DNA of 64,000 bases from Arthrobacter sp. StoSoilB5 (GCF_019977235.1 NZ_AP024646.1:124001-188000); one strand, 5' to 3'; shown: positions 42,555-51,224, counted from the first letter of the stretch. Notes: generated from the letters alone by a model not told the origin. Translations and numbers: made by a program.

Positions 42555-44030
42555 ATGCAGTCCCACGCGTCGTTTTCAGGTAATTCAAGCGTTTCAGAAC
42601 TCCAACTCAGCGTGCGCGGTCCCGTGTTCACGCCTGCCGATCCCGGCTTCGCAACCGAGGTAGCGGCCTTCAACCTCTCTACTCAACACCAGCCGGACCT
42701 TGCCTTCGGGGCCCTCGATGCAGAGGACGTTTCGGCGGCGGTCAGATGGGCGGCGGAACGGGGAATGCCCGTAGCCGTCCAGTCCACGGGGCATGGTGCA
42801 ACAAACGCGATAGAAGGCGGGCTGCTCATCAGTACCCGCCGCATGCTTGAGCTCAGCATCGACCCCCTTGAGAAGACTGCCCGCGTCGGGGCAGGTGTCC
42901 GCTGGAAGGCCGTGGTTGAACTTGCTTCGACCTTCGGTTTGATGGGCCTCTGTGGTTCAACCACCGACGTAGGCGTGGTGGGTTACACGCTGGGCGGTGG
43001 CCTGCCGATCCTTGGCCGTAAGTATGGCTTCGCCTCGGATCATGCCATCGCTTTCGAGCTGGTCACAGCCGACGGCACCCAGCAAAGGGTGACCAAGGAC
43101 GAGAACCCCGAGCTGTTCTTCCTCCTTCGAGGCGGCAAGGGCAACCTGGGCATTGTGACCGCCATGGAATTCCATCTCTTCCCCGCCGCCGATCTCTATG
43201 CCGGGGGCGTTTACTTCGACGGCGAACACGCCCCGGAAGTTTTGGGGGCGTTCAGGGAATGGGTGCCGTCCCTCCCCGTTGAGGCATCGGCGTCGTTGGC
43301 GTTTTTGCGCCTTCCTGAGATGGACATGATTCCGGAGCCGCTTCGGGGAAAGTTTGTAATCCACCTCCGCTACGCCTACCAAGGCGACCTGGCAACTGCG
43401 GCGGATCTCCTTGAGCCCATGCGCCGGAGCGCACCGTTCATGATGGATGCCACCGGGCCCCTGGAGGCAAGCCAGTTCGACACCATCCACCAGGATCCGG
43501 ACCAGCCGGTCCCGGTCCGTGAGCATGGCTTCCTGCTCGACCGCTTGGATGAGGAGGCCGCCGAGGCAATCCTGCGGCATTTTGGTCCGGGCGTCGAGAG
43601 CCCGGTGTTGTTGGCCGAACTTCGGCTGCTGGGCGGCGCCCTCGCCAAGAGCGCGGAGGGCGAGGACATTGTGGGTGGCCGTGACGCGGCGTTCAGCTTC
43701 TTCATGGGTGCCATGGCTGTGCCCCCTGTTGTTGAGATGCTGCCGAAAGTCTTCGAGGCCGTGCACACAGACCTTCGGCCGGCTGCCAATGCAGGCACAT
43801 TTGTAAACCTTCACGGGCACTTTGTGGATGCCGAAGACAGAGAGCGGCCATGGGGTCCCAGCGCGCGGGAGCGGCTCAAGAAGGCGAAGGCGGAGCTGGA
43901 TCCGAAGAACATGTTCAGCTTTGGGCATGTAGTCGGGCTCCCCGTCACGGAACAGCCGGTGGTTATGGATCAGACCGTGCTGCTCGAAGGCGTCGTCACC
44001 TCCGGCGGCGACGCAGTGCTGAACAGTTGA
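42555..44030 (+). CDS. FAD-linked oxidoreductase (PCMH/FAD_binding_4, berberine-bridge type)
   Basis: 491 residues. The N-terminal PCMH-type FAD domain contains VAVQSTGHGATNA with His80 at the position that binds FAD covalently in the family, and TTDVGVVGYTLGGGLPIL, the pyrophosphate-binding loop. The second cysteine link of the bicovalent subgroup is not evident. The C-terminal BBE-like segment is ERLKKAKAELDPKNMF. No signal peptide, so probably cytosolic. The start ATG follows GAGAGAAG at good spacing; the longer frame to 42513 lacks a ribosome site. Substrate unknown; sugar or alcohol oxidation is typical. A 68-residue gene follows. Confidence 0.85.
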   Translation: MQSHASFSGNSSVSELQLSVRGPVFTPADPGFATEVAAFNLSTQHQPDLAFGALDAEDVSAAVRWAAERGMPVAVQSTGHGATNAIEGGLLISTRRMLELSIDPLEKTARVGAGVRWKAVVELASTFGLMGLCGSTTDVGVVGYTLGGGLPILGRKYGFASDHAIAFELVTADGTQQRVTKDENPELFFLLRGGKGNLGIVTAMEFHLFPAADLYAGGVYFDGEHAPEVLGAFREWVPSLPVEASASLAFLRLPEMDMIPEPLRGKFVIHLRYAYQGDLATAADLLEPMRRSAPFMMDATGPLEASQFDTIHQDPDQPVPVREHGFLLDRLDEEAAEAILRHFGPGVESPVLLAELRLLGGALAKSAEGEDIVGGRDAAFSFFMGAMAVPPVVEMLPKVFEAVHTDLRPAANAGTFVNLHGHFVDAEDRERPWGPSARERLKKAKAELDPKNMFSFGHVVGLPVTEQPVVMDQTVLLEGVVTSGGDAVLNS

Positions 44031-44041
44031 GGGGGCGGACC

Positions 44042-44248
44042 GTGCAAGATCGTGTCACGTTTCCGGACTTTTCAGCTTTCCAGATAGACATCCCACACGG
44101 ATCCTGGCCGAACGAATCTTTCTGGCCGGGGACAGCCCACTCAAACCCGGACCTGTACTCAGCATTTTGGCTCGATTTCCACGCCCGGAGCGAGGCGGAG
44201 ATCAGTCCTGCAGCCACCGCCGCGGAGCCCGGGCTTCCCGACAAATAG
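44042..44248 (+). CDS. Small hypothetical protein
   Basis: 68 residues, starting 11 bases after the oxidoreductase stop with GAGGGGG six bases before GTG. Aromatic-rich: VTFPDFSAFQIDIPHGSWPN, then FWPGTAHSNPDLYSAFWLDF. It reads as folded-protein sequence more than as a shadow frame, and the ribosome site is good. No family recognised. Probably cotranscribed with the oxidoreductase; a hairpin follows. Confidence 0.45.
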   Translation: MQDRVTFPDFSAFQIDIPHGSWPNESFWPGTAHSNPDLYSAFWLDFHARSEAEISPAATAAEPGLPDK

Positions 44249-44260
44249 CGTTGTCATTCC

Positions 44261-44292
44261 GGCGGGGACAGGTCTTTGGGACCGTCCCTGCC
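44261..44292 (+). terminator. Hairpin after the oxidoreductase/small-protein unit
   Basis: GGCGGGGAC / GTCCCTGCC stem (one G-U pair) with an inner GGTC..GACC stem, 12 bases after the small gene. No T-run, so terminator function is only likely. Confidence 0.5.
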
Positions 44293-44400
44293 GGCCTTTA
44301 ACGGCCTTGGCGCCTGGGCCTGTCCCTCTGGCCCCTACCGTGTGCCCGGGCCCCGGTAGTAGGGTCAGAGCACCAGCCAGCGCACGCCCAGGAGCACGTC

Positions 44401-45402
44401 ATGAAAAAGCTCATCAATGATCCACGCGCCGTTGTGGACGAGTCCGTTGAAGGTTTCGGCATGGCCCATGCCGACATCGTGGTCGTCCATCCCGAGCCAA
44501 AATACGTTATCCGGAAAGGCGCACCTATAGCGGGCAAGGTTGCCTTGGTATCCGGCGGCGGCAGCGGCCACGAGCCACTCCACGCGGGTTTCGTCGGCCT
44601 CGGCATGCTCGACGCCGCTGTGCCCGGTGCCGTCTTTACTTCGCCCACGCCAGACCAGATCATACCGGCGACGGTCGCTGTCGACTCAGGGGCCGGCGTC
44701 GTGCATATCGTCAAGAACTACACAGGCGACGTCCTAAACTTTGAGACTGCGGCGGAGATGGCGCAGGCCGAAGGCGTCCACGTACGTTCGGTGCTGGTAA
44801 ACGACGATGTCGCCGTGGAGGACTCGTTGTACACGGCGGGCCGCCGTGGAGTAGCTGGGACTGTCCTCGTGGAGAAGATTGCGGGTGCTGCCGCCGAGCG
44901 GGGTGACGGTCTTGAGGCTGTTGCCGCCATCGCCGAGCGGGTGGTGGCCAACGTGCGCACCATGGGAGTCGCGCTTTCTGGCTGCACGGTTCCGCACGCG
45001 GGTACACCGAGCTTCGAGCTGGCGGATGACGAGATCGAGATCGGCATCGGTATCCATGGCGAGCCCGGACGCCACAGGATGGCCATGGAAGGCGCTGACG
45101 CGATTACCGACCGTCTGCTGGAACCAGTGCTCGAAGATCTCGCCATCTCGTCCGGAGACAGGGTGCTGCTGTTCGTCAACGGCATGGGCGGCACGCCGCA
45201 GAGCGAGCTCTACATCGTCTACCGAAGGGCTGCCCAGGTACTCGCGGAGCGTGGGGCATCTGTGGAGCGCTCACTGGTGGGAAACTACGTAACGTCCCTT
45301 GAAATGCAGGGTTGCTCGGTGTCCGTTCTGCGCCTCGACGACGAAATGGTGCGGTTGTGGGATGCTCCAGTCCACACGGCTGCCCTGCGTTGGGGAGCGT
45401 GA
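44401..45402 (+). CDS. dhaK: Dihydroxyacetone kinase subunit DhaK
   Basis: Binds dihydroxyacetone covalently and accepts phosphate from DhaL-ADP/ATP. 333 residues. VSGGGSGHEPLHAGF (about 50-64) is the substrate-binding loop, and GIGIHGEPG places the substrate-binding histidine at residue 219, equivalent to His218 of the E. coli protein. First gene of dhaK-dhaL-dhaM, with two bases to dhaL. The chain is cytosolic. It belongs to the PTS-dependent type because a DhaM with phosphotransfer domains is present. Confidence 0.96.
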   Translation: MKKLINDPRAVVDESVEGFGMAHADIVVVHPEPKYVIRKGAPIAGKVALVSGGGSGHEPLHAGFVGLGMLDAAVPGAVFTSPTPDQIIPATVAVDSGAGVVHIVKNYTGDVLNFETAAEMAQAEGVHVRSVLVNDDVAVEDSLYTAGRRGVAGTVLVEKIAGAAAERGDGLEAVAAIAERVVANVRTMGVALSGCTVPHAGTPSFELADDEIEIGIGIHGEPGRHRMAMEGADAITDRLLEPVLEDLAISSGDRVLLFVNGMGGTPQSELYIVYRRAAQVLAERGASVERSLVGNYVTSLEMQGCSVSVLRLDDEMVRLWDAPVHTAALRWGA

Positions 45403-45404
45403 GC

Positions 45405-46064
45405 ATGGGCCTGGGCGTTGATTGGGCGGTGGACTGGCTGAAGCTCTCGGCGAAAGCCATGGCCGAACACCGAACGGAGCTGATTGAGCTGGACCGGGCA
45501 ATCGGCGATTCGGACCACGGCGAGAACATGGACCGTGGATTCCAAGCCGTGCTGCAGAAGCTGGATGAGACGCCACCGGAGACGCCGGGAGCTGCGCTGA
45601 AGGCTGCTGCGATGGCGCTGATGTCCAAGGTGGGTGGAGCTGCCGGGCCGCTGTATGGAACGGCATATCTGCGTGCCGCCACTTCATTGGGCGACTCGAC
45701 TGACATCGAAGGCGATGCGTTGGCTTCCGCGCTCGCGGCTGCCCGGGATGGCGTGGTGGCCCGCGGCAAAGCCGAGACAGGCGACAAGACCATGATTGAC
45801 GCGTGGACGCCGGCAGTGGAGGCGGCGCAGAACGCCGCGTCCAATGGCAGCGATGTGCTCGCCGTCCTGGAAGCTGCTGCCGAAGCGGCCGAAGTGGGGG
45901 CCGTGGCCACTGACCCGCTGGTGGCCCGCAAAGGCCGCGCCAGCTACCTGGGGGAGCGAAGCGCGGGGCATCGCGATCCAGGTGCGGCTTCCACGGCTTT
46001 GCTCATGCGCGCCGCAGCAGCTGCAGCCGGCTCCGCAGGAAACACGGGAACCGACGCCGCATGA
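45405..46064 (+). CDS. dhaL: Dihydroxyacetone kinase subunit DhaL
   Basis: Carries a tightly bound ADP that is phosphorylated by DhaM and donates phosphate to DHA on DhaK. 219 residues, all-helical DAK2 barrel. LDRAIGDSDHGENM supplies Asp30, Asp35 and Asp37, the magnesium/ADP ligands, at the same numbers as in E. coli. ATG at 45405 was chosen over an upstream in-frame start inside dhaK because of the GGGGAG site and the family N-terminus. The stop overlaps dhaM (ATGA). Confidence 0.95.
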   Translation: MGLGVDWAVDWLKLSAKAMAEHRTELIELDRAIGDSDHGENMDRGFQAVLQKLDETPPETPGAALKAAAMALMSKVGGAAGPLYGTAYLRAATSLGDSTDIEGDALASALAAARDGVVARGKAETGDKTMIDAWTPAVEAAQNAASNGSDVLAVLEAAAEAAEVGAVATDPLVARKGRASYLGERSAGHRDPGAASTALLMRAAAAAAGSAGNTGTDAA

Positions 46065-46750
46065 CGGTTGGGATTGTGGTTGTCTCGCACAGCAGCAAAA
46101 TCGCTGAAGGCGCTGTGGAGCTGGCAGCCCAGATGGCGCCCGACGTCGAACTCGTCGCCGCCGGGGGCACTGACGACGAACGGATCGGTACCAGCCTCGA
46201 GAAGGTGCTGGCCGCCGTCGAACAGTCACTGATTGATGCGGGAGGCGACGGCGTGGTGGTGCTGACGGACTTGGGCTCGGCGGTGATGACTGCTGAATCC
46301 GCGATCGAATTCGCCAGCGATCCCGACGCCATATTGCTTGCCGATGCGCCTCTGGTTGAAGGGCTGGTGGCTGCGGCTGTCGCGGCTCAGGGCGGGGCCG
46401 GCGTCGAGGAGGTGCGTAAGGCGGCGGAGGCTGTTGGATCCGCGGCTTCCACTGCTACTGGCGCGAAGGCCGCTTCCAGCGCGTCGCCCGAACCAGATGC
46501 TACCGGCGATTTTGAGCTGATTAACCCCATGGGCATCCACGCCCGGCCGGCGGCCAAGATAGCCGGTGGACTGTCTGGCCTTGACGCTGAGGTGACTATC
46601 AACGACGTTGACGGGACGTCCATGATGGCGCTGATGACGCTCGCGGCAGGGCAGGGCGCAACCTTGCGCGTGCAGGCCCGTGGCAAGGATGCAGCAAAGG
46701 CTGTTCAGTATGTCGGGCGGCTGGTAGGCGAGGGGTTCGGGGAGCTGTAA
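46061..46750 (+). CDS. dhaM: Dihydroxyacetone kinase phosphotransfer subunit DhaM (EIIA-HPr fusion)
   Basis: Passes phosphate from the PTS to ADP bound on DhaL. 229 residues in two domains: a mannose-EIIA-like domain with the phospho-histidine His10 (VVVSHSSK) and, after an Ala/Ser-rich linker (about 120-148), an HPr domain with His160 in NPMGIHARPAA. The third EI-like domain of the E. coli protein is absent, so enzyme I must be encoded elsewhere. Overlaps dhaL by four bases. Confidence 0.95.
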   Translation: MTVGIVVVSHSSKIAEGAVELAAQMAPDVELVAAGGTDDERIGTSLEKVLAAVEQSLIDAGGDGVVVLTDLGSAVMTAESAIEFASDPDAILLADAPLVEGLVAAAVAAQGGAGVEEVRKAAEAVGSAASTATGAKAASSASPEPDATGDFELINPMGIHARPAAKIAGGLSGLDAEVTINDVDGTSMMALMTLAAGQGATLRVQARGKDAAKAVQYVGRLVGEGFGEL

Positions 46751-46848
46751 ACACAAGCTTCAACAAACCGCGCCGGCCCAAATATTGCTAAGTATGCTGA
46801 TTAGTGATGTTGTAGAGGTACAGGTTCACTACTAGGAAGAGGTGCGAC

Positions 46849-47025
46849 ATGGGTGCTGACGACAAGATGGAGAACGCTGGCGAGAAGATCGCAGGCAAGG
46901 CCAAGGAAGCTGCCGGAAAGCTTACCGACAACGAGCGTCTGGAAGCCGAAGGCAAGGGCGACCAGGTCAAGAGCGACCTCAAGGGTGCCGGCGAGAAGGT
47001 GAAGGACGCCTTCAAGAACGACTAG
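46849..47025 (+). CDS. CsbD-family stress protein
   Basis: 58 residues, very hydrophilic, rich in Lys, Glu, Gly and Ala: DKMENAGEKIAGKAKEAAGK, then a central NERLEAEGKGDQVKSDLKGA, ending AFKND. This matches the short CsbD family, general-stress proteins of unknown mechanism. AGGAAGAGG ribosome site before ATG. A strong terminator follows directly, so it is monocistronic. Confidence 0.85.
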   Translation: MGADDKMENAGEKIAGKAKEAAGKLTDNERLEAEGKGDQVKSDLKGAGEKVKDAFKND

Positions 47026-47032
47026 GAATTCG

Positions 47033-47065
47033 GGCGGGGCCGCTGCAATTTGCAGCGGCCCCGCC
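47033..47065 (+). terminator. CsbD gene terminator
   Basis: 15-bp perfect stem GGCGGGGCCGCTGCA / TGCAGCGGCCCCGCC with a three-base loop, followed by TTGCTTTT; eight bases after the stop. Confidence 0.9.
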
Positions 47066-47118
47066 TTGCTTTTGCGTTTAATAGGGAATACCCCGTGCGA
47101 TCAGATGGAGGATTCTTC

Positions 47119-47379
47119 GTGAATTTGCTGGTGAAATTGTTCGGTCTGGCAGTCAGCCTCGGAGCTGGTGTGCTGGCAAACAAGACGCTTGAAGGGCTCT
47201 GGGAGAAGAAGACAGGAAAGCCTGCCCCCAAGGACGGAACCAACCTGAACGATTCCTTGCCTGGAGTACTGGTGTTCGCCGTGGTTTCGGCGGGCGTTGG
47301 TGCGGTGGTTCACGTTCTCACCCAACGGGGAACCAAGAGTGCACTGGCTCGCTTTAAGAAAACGGCAGACGAGGTCTAG
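47119..47379 (+). CDS. DUF4235 family membrane protein
   Basis: 86 residues from a GTG with a GGAGG site seven bases upstream; the longer frame to 47050 starts inside the terminator and was rejected. Two hydrophobic helices (residues 3-21 and 48-67) enclose a Lys/Pro/Gly segment KKTGKPAPKDGTN. It matches the DUF4235 family, small actinobacterial membrane proteins of unknown role. The VOC gene starts four bases after its stop. Confidence 0.75.
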   Translation: MNLLVKLFGLAVSLGAGVLANKTLEGLWEKKTGKPAPKDGTNLNDSLPGVLVFAVVSAGVGAVVHVLTQRGTKSALARFKKTADEV

Positions 47380-47383
47380 GAAA

Positions 47384-47743
47384 ATGGCTGTAGCAAGATT
47401 CCCCAGTGTTGTTATCGATTGCCCGGACGCCCCCGCCCTGGCTGCCTTTTACGGCGAATTGCTGGGCTGGGATGTCAAGGGCGAAACTGATTGGTTCGAG
47501 ATCCGTCCAAGTGATGGGAACAACTGCATCGCCTTCCAACAGGTGGAGTCCTATCACGCGCCGGACTGGCCGGGGCAAACGGTTCCTCAACAGATGCATC
47601 TTGATCTGATGGTGGAGGACCTGGACAAGGGCGAGGAAGTGGCTCTTTCGCTCGGTGCAAGCAAAGCGGAGCACCAGCCGGGGACCACCTTTAGGGTGTT
47701 CCTTGATCCGGCCGGCCATCCGTTCTGCCTGTGCCTGTCCTAA
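47384..47743 (+). CDS. VOC (glyoxalase/bleomycin-resistance-like) protein
   Basis: 119 residues, one vicinal-oxygen-chelate module pair. PSVVIDCPDAPALAAFYGEL is the classic first strand-helix, QQMHLDLMVEDLDKGEEVAL the second, ending VFLDPAGHPFCLCLS. Likely metal-binding His in HLDL. Members include dioxygenases, epimerases and resistance proteins; the substrate is unknown. ATG four bases after the DUF4235 stop. Its stop overlaps the stop of the opposing VOC gene by four bases. Confidence 0.82.
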   Translation: MAVARFPSVVIDCPDAPALAAFYGELLGWDVKGETDWFEIRPSDGNNCIAFQQVESYHAPDWPGQTVPQQMHLDLMVEDLDKGEEVALSLGASKAEHQPGTTFRVFLDPAGHPFCLCLS

Positions 47744-48252
47744 CCCTGCTGGGCCGCCCACTCCTCAACGCGCCGGTTGCTTTCCTCTTCGGAGAGATCT
47801 TCCACGCGGGTCATGATGGACCAGCGGACGCCGAAAGGATCGCGGATGCTGGCATATCGATCCCCTGAGACGAACGTGGTGAGCGGTTCGCGGATGGTGG
47901 CCCCGGCTTGTTCCGCCCGTTGCACAAGTGCGTCTGCGTCCGGGCAGTAGAAGCCCATGGAGTAGCAGTCATCATCGCCATCGGGTGCCGGGACCAAGTG
48001 ATATTCCTGGTTTGGCTCGCCGAGCTGAAGGTGGCCGTTGCCAAGGTCGAGTTCGGCATGGACCACAACTCCGCCCATCTCCGTAGCGCCAACCAGCCGT
48101 GCGCCGAAAACGTCCGTGTAGAACGTGATCGCATCTTTGGCATTGGGTATGGCAAGGAACGGCGTGAGGCTGGTCAGGCCGTTGGGAATTCCGTGGGTGG
48201 TGTACTTGCCGTGGGCGGCAGTGGCTGGCTCTGTGCTTGTAGTATCTGTCAT
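47740..48252 (-). CDS. VOC/PhnB-like protein
   Basis: 170 residues from the ATG at 48252; a longer frame to 48495 reads back into the AraC-type gene and was rejected. LTPFLAIPNAKDAITFYTDV is the PhnB/YdcN-type opening, followed by AELDLGNGHLQLGEP and SIRDPFGVRWSIMTRVEDLS. Typical of small VOC proteins of unknown substrate. Convergent with the preceding VOC gene, and divergent from the AraC-type regulator, whose start is 74 bases away. Confidence 0.82.
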   Translation of the reverse strand: MTDTTSTEPATAAHGKYTTHGIPNGLTSLTPFLAIPNAKDAITFYTDVFGARLVGATEMGGVVVHAELDLGNGHLQLGEPNQEYHLVPAPDGDDDCYSMGFYCPDADALVQRAEQAGATIREPLTTFVSGDRYASIRDPFGVRWSIMTRVEDLSEEESNRRVEEWAAQQG

Positions 48253-48325
48253 GTCCACGACGCTACGGGCCGGGCTGTCCCCGGCGCTTGGAGATTCGCG
48301 ACAGACTTTGTTGGGGAGGGGCCTC

Positions 48326-49111
48326 ATGGATGGTTCGTTCAAGGGCATTCTGTACCCCGCGCGACTTCCCACGTTCAACCGTTTGGCGGCGCCGGAATCT
48401 GTTGCGGAGTTGGTCCAGTGGTTCTGGATTCCCGAATGGGATATTGAACCAGGCCGCACCTCCCGGCAGCATCTGATCGCAAACCCCGCAGCCAACCTCG
48501 TTGTGCAGATGGATAACGTGGTGTATTCCGGTCCTACAACCCGTGCCGGTTATCGCGACTTGAATGGCCGGGGTTGGGCAGTGGGAGCGCTGCTGCGCCC
48601 GGCCGCGGTTCCTGTGTTCACTGACGATCCCGGCAGCCTGCGCGACGCCGAACTTGCATTGCCGTTGGGGGACCTCCAGAGTTCCGTCGCCAGGGCCATG
48701 AACGCCCCCGACGGCGGCACCCGGCGAGAGAGGGCAGTGGACGCCTTTGCGTCGTGGCTGGGTGCCCTTGGCTACTCACCTTCCGAAGAAGCCTTGCTGG
48801 CGAACCGGATGATGGACATTATTGGGTCCGATCCGGAGGTGGCCCGGGTTGACGACGTCGCCGCCCGGCTTGCCGTTTCGGGCCGGACGCTCCAGCGAAT
48901 TGCGAGGAAATACATTGGGATCAGCCCGTCTGCGCTGATCCGTCGCCGTCGCCTGCAGGACGCCGCCGAGAAGGCACGTTTGGATCCTTCCGCTGATCTT
49001 GCGGACATCGCCGCCGAGCTTGGGTACACCGACCACGCACACCTCACGAACGACTTCCAGAAGTTTTTGGGGCTCACGCCTAGCACCTATCGGCGTGCCG
49101 TCGGCAGTTAG
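48326..49111 (+). CDS. AraC-family transcriptional regulator
   Basis: 261 residues. The N-terminal domain (LYPARLPTFNRLAAPESVAE) resembles the cupin-like sensor of AraC relatives. The C-terminal DNA-binding domain has two helix-turn-helix motifs: VDDVAARLAVSGRTLQRIAR and LADIAAELGYTDHAHLTNDF, with GLTPSTYRR at the end. ATG at 48326 has a near-ideal GGGGAGG site; the longer frame overlaps the VOC gene. It is divergent from the VOC gene, which makes that gene a candidate target. Confidence 0.88.
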   Translation: MDGSFKGILYPARLPTFNRLAAPESVAELVQWFWIPEWDIEPGRTSRQHLIANPAANLVVQMDNVVYSGPTTRAGYRDLNGRGWAVGALLRPAAVPVFTDDPGSLRDAELALPLGDLQSSVARAMNAPDGGTRRERAVDAFASWLGALGYSPSEEALLANRMMDIIGSDPEVARVDDVAARLAVSGRTLQRIARKYIGISPSALIRRRRLQDAAEKARLDPSADLADIAAELGYTDHAHLTNDFQKFLGLTPSTYRRAVGS

Positions 49112-49124
49112 CCGCGCTCCCGCA

Positions 49125-49145
49125 GCAGCAGGTTGACCCTGCTGC
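49125..49145. terminator. Hairpin between convergent araC-type and dctA genes
   Basis: 8-bp stem GCAGCAGG / CCTGCTGC with a five-base loop in the 37-base gap between two converging genes. No T-run on either side, so the assignment is tentative. Confidence 0.4.
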
Positions 49146-49148
49146 CAA

Positions 49149-50537
49149 CTACGCAGAAACCCGCACCGAAGGTTCGGTCGCCCCCTTGCTGACTTCCGGC
49201 GTCGTGGTCTCCCCGCGGAAGGCGGCCAGCATCGCCTCGCGATCGAATTGTCCCTCCCACTTTGACACCACGAACGTGGCAACGCAGTTGCCAAGCAGGT
49301 TGACCACCACGCGCATGGAATCCATCAGCCTGTCGGCTCCGAGCAGCAGTGCCACGCCCGCCACGGGAAAGATTCCCAAGGCTCCTGCCGTAGCGGAGAG
49401 GGCAAGGAAGGCTGAACCGGGAACGCCGGCCATGCCTTTGGAAGTCAGCATGAGAATGCCCAGGGCAGCCAGTTGTTGGCCCAAATCGAGGTTATGGCCG
49501 AACGCTTGGGCGAGGAACAGCAAGGAGATCGAAAGGTAGAGCGCGGCGCCGTCGAGGTTGAAAGAGTAGCCGGTGGGAACTACTAGCCCCGTGGTTGCCC
49601 GGGAGCATCCGGCGTTTGTCAGCTTGGCCATGATGCGCGGCAGCACTGATTCCGTGGATGCGGTGCCCAGTGCCAGGATGAACTCTTCACGGGAGTACTT
49701 GATGAACTGCCACAGTGGAACACGTGGGTAGGCCCAGGCCACGATGAACAGCAGTCCGATGAAGACCAGTGCCGAACCGTAGCATGCAGCCACCAGCAGG
49801 GCGTACGTGCTCAAAGAACTGAGTCCGTACTGGCCGATGATGAATGCCATTGCCCCGAAGGCCCCCACCGGGGCAACCCGCATCACCCAGGCCATGATCT
49901 TGAAGAAGAGTTCCAGGGTCGTCTCCATGAGGTCGATGACGGGCTTGCACTTCTCCCTTCCCACCACAACGATTGCGGCTCCGAAGAAGACGGCGAAACA
50001 GAGGACCTGCAGCAGGCTGTTGGATGCGAAAGCTCCAACCACGCTGGTGGGGATGATGCCCAGCAGGAATTGTCCTGCATCCTTGGGTGGGGCCGTCGTG
50101 GTCTTGGCGTTGACGGCGTCCTCGGACAGGGAGGCCGGATCAATGTTCAAGCCGGCTCCCGGCTGGACGATGTTGGCCACGAGCAGCCCGAATGCCAGCG
50201 CGAAGAGAGTTGCGGCGGTGAAATAGATGAGCGCTTTGACGCCAACCCGGCCAACCGACTTCACGTCGCCCACAGCCGAGATGCCGGTGACGATGACCAG
50301 GAATATCAGTGGAGCAATGATCATTTTGATGAGCTGAATGAAGCCGTCGCCGAGGGGGCGAAGCGCGGACCCGATACCCGGCCAGAGGTAGCCGATGGCG
50401 ACCCCCAGCACCACCGCCACCAGGATCTGGAAGAACAGGGATTTATAGAGTGGCTTCTTTGCCGCTGGGCTCGCAGCAACAGCAAGTGCGGGAGTCTTCA
50501 AGGTGGCGCCTATCTGTGCGAGGCCATGCAGGGTCAC
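49149..50537 (-). CDS. dctA: C4-dicarboxylate/proton symporter, DctA type
   Basis: 462 residues, SDF (DAACS) family. About eight helices plus two re-entrant loops: LYKSLFFQILVAVVLGVAIG at the N-terminus, LGTASTESVLPRIM (serine-rich loop), VPTGYSFNLDGAALYLSI and LTSKGMAGVPGSAFLALSA. Imports succinate, fumarate or malate; glutamate cannot be excluded. The start is a GTG without a clear ribosome site. Opposite to the AraC-type gene. Confidence 0.9.
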   Translation of the reverse strand: MTLHGLAQIGATLKTPALAVAASPAAKKPLYKSLFFQILVAVVLGVAIGYLWPGIGSALRPLGDGFIQLIKMIIAPLIFLVIVTGISAVGDVKSVGRVGVKALIYFTAATLFALAFGLLVANIVQPGAGLNIDPASLSEDAVNAKTTTAPPKDAGQFLLGIIPTSVVGAFASNSLLQVLCFAVFFGAAIVVVGREKCKPVIDLMETTLELFFKIMAWVMRVAPVGAFGAMAFIIGQYGLSSLSTYALLVAACYGSALVFIGLLFIVAWAYPRVPLWQFIKYSREEFILALGTASTESVLPRIMAKLTNAGCSRATTGLVVPTGYSFNLDGAALYLSISLLFLAQAFGHNLDLGQQLAALGILMLTSKGMAGVPGSAFLALSATAGALGIFPVAGVALLLGADRLMDSMRVVVNLLGNCVATFVVSKWEGQFDREAMLAAFRGETTTPEVSKGATEPSVRVSA

Positions 50538-50642
50538 GGCCGGGGATCACACATGACGCTATGAGGGGCGTGTTTCGGAAATGCTAATTTCAATGCCTCT
50601 TTGTGTTTAATATCGGAATCAAGATTTCACGATACGAAAACG

Positions 50643-51224
50643 CTAGTTCAGTTGAAGTGGTCGGCAGCCTTCGGCAAGCACTTCAGATGGCTTTGTCGTC
50701 GGCTTGTGGAGCTCATCGAGAAACAACCTGTAGGAGACGACGCCCGCATTCACGGAACCGGTGGAGCAGCAGCAGCGGTAGACGTGCGTCATCCACGGGC
50801 CGGGCAGGAGGGCTCGAAGCCACGAGTCGCACTCAGTCAACGAGAGTGAAGCTTGAATTCCGCTATCCCTGCTATGAGCAGCAATGGACACAGTGACACA
50901 TGTTCCTGCGGGGGCTGGGCCCGCGGCAAACCAGCCCCATTCCACGGTCTCGACGACGATCGTCACGTTGATGTTCTCGTTTTCGAACGAAGAAGCGGGA
51001 CCCATTCGGTGGAGTCGCCGGCCGATGTGGCCATCGCGGTGTGAAAGCCCGCTGACTGCCTGCCGGAGTTCATTGAGTTCGGCGCCATGTTTATTGCGGA
51101 TCCTCGCGTTGAGGTCCTTGGCCAACGGTCCCTCTTCTGCGGTGTTTGCAGGTGCGTCGACGGCCGGGGGAACGGGCGCTGCAAGAGAAAACGAGTCACG
51201 GAGAGGCTGCTCAGGCCGGTGCAC
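50643..51224 (-). CDS. Hypothetical protein
   Basis: 193 residues. GTG start with GGAGG four bases upstream. N-terminal Pro/Ala segment, a charged helix (LNARIRNKHGAELNELRQAV) and a region with alternating hydrophobic residues (INVTIVVETVEWGWFAAGP, VTVSIAAHS, ASLSLTECDSW). No family recognised, and frames on the other strand look like shadows. The gap from 50538 to 51309 has no other gene I can support. It may be real or a decayed gene. Confidence 0.4.
   Translation of the reverse strand: MHRPEQPLRDSFSLAAPVPPAVDAPANTAEEGPLAKDLNARIRNKHGAELNELRQAVSGLSHRDGHIGRRLHRMGPASSFENENINVTIVVETVEWGWFAAGPAPAGTCVTVSIAAHSRDSGIQASLSLTECDSWLRALLPGPWMTHVYRCCCSTGSVNAGVVSYRLFLDELHKPTTKPSEVLAEGCRPLQLN

Noticed and set aside
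48125..48325. Longer AraC-type protein starting at 48125
   Set aside because: It would overlap most of the N-terminal coding part of the opposing VOC gene and lacks the good ribosome site found before 48326.
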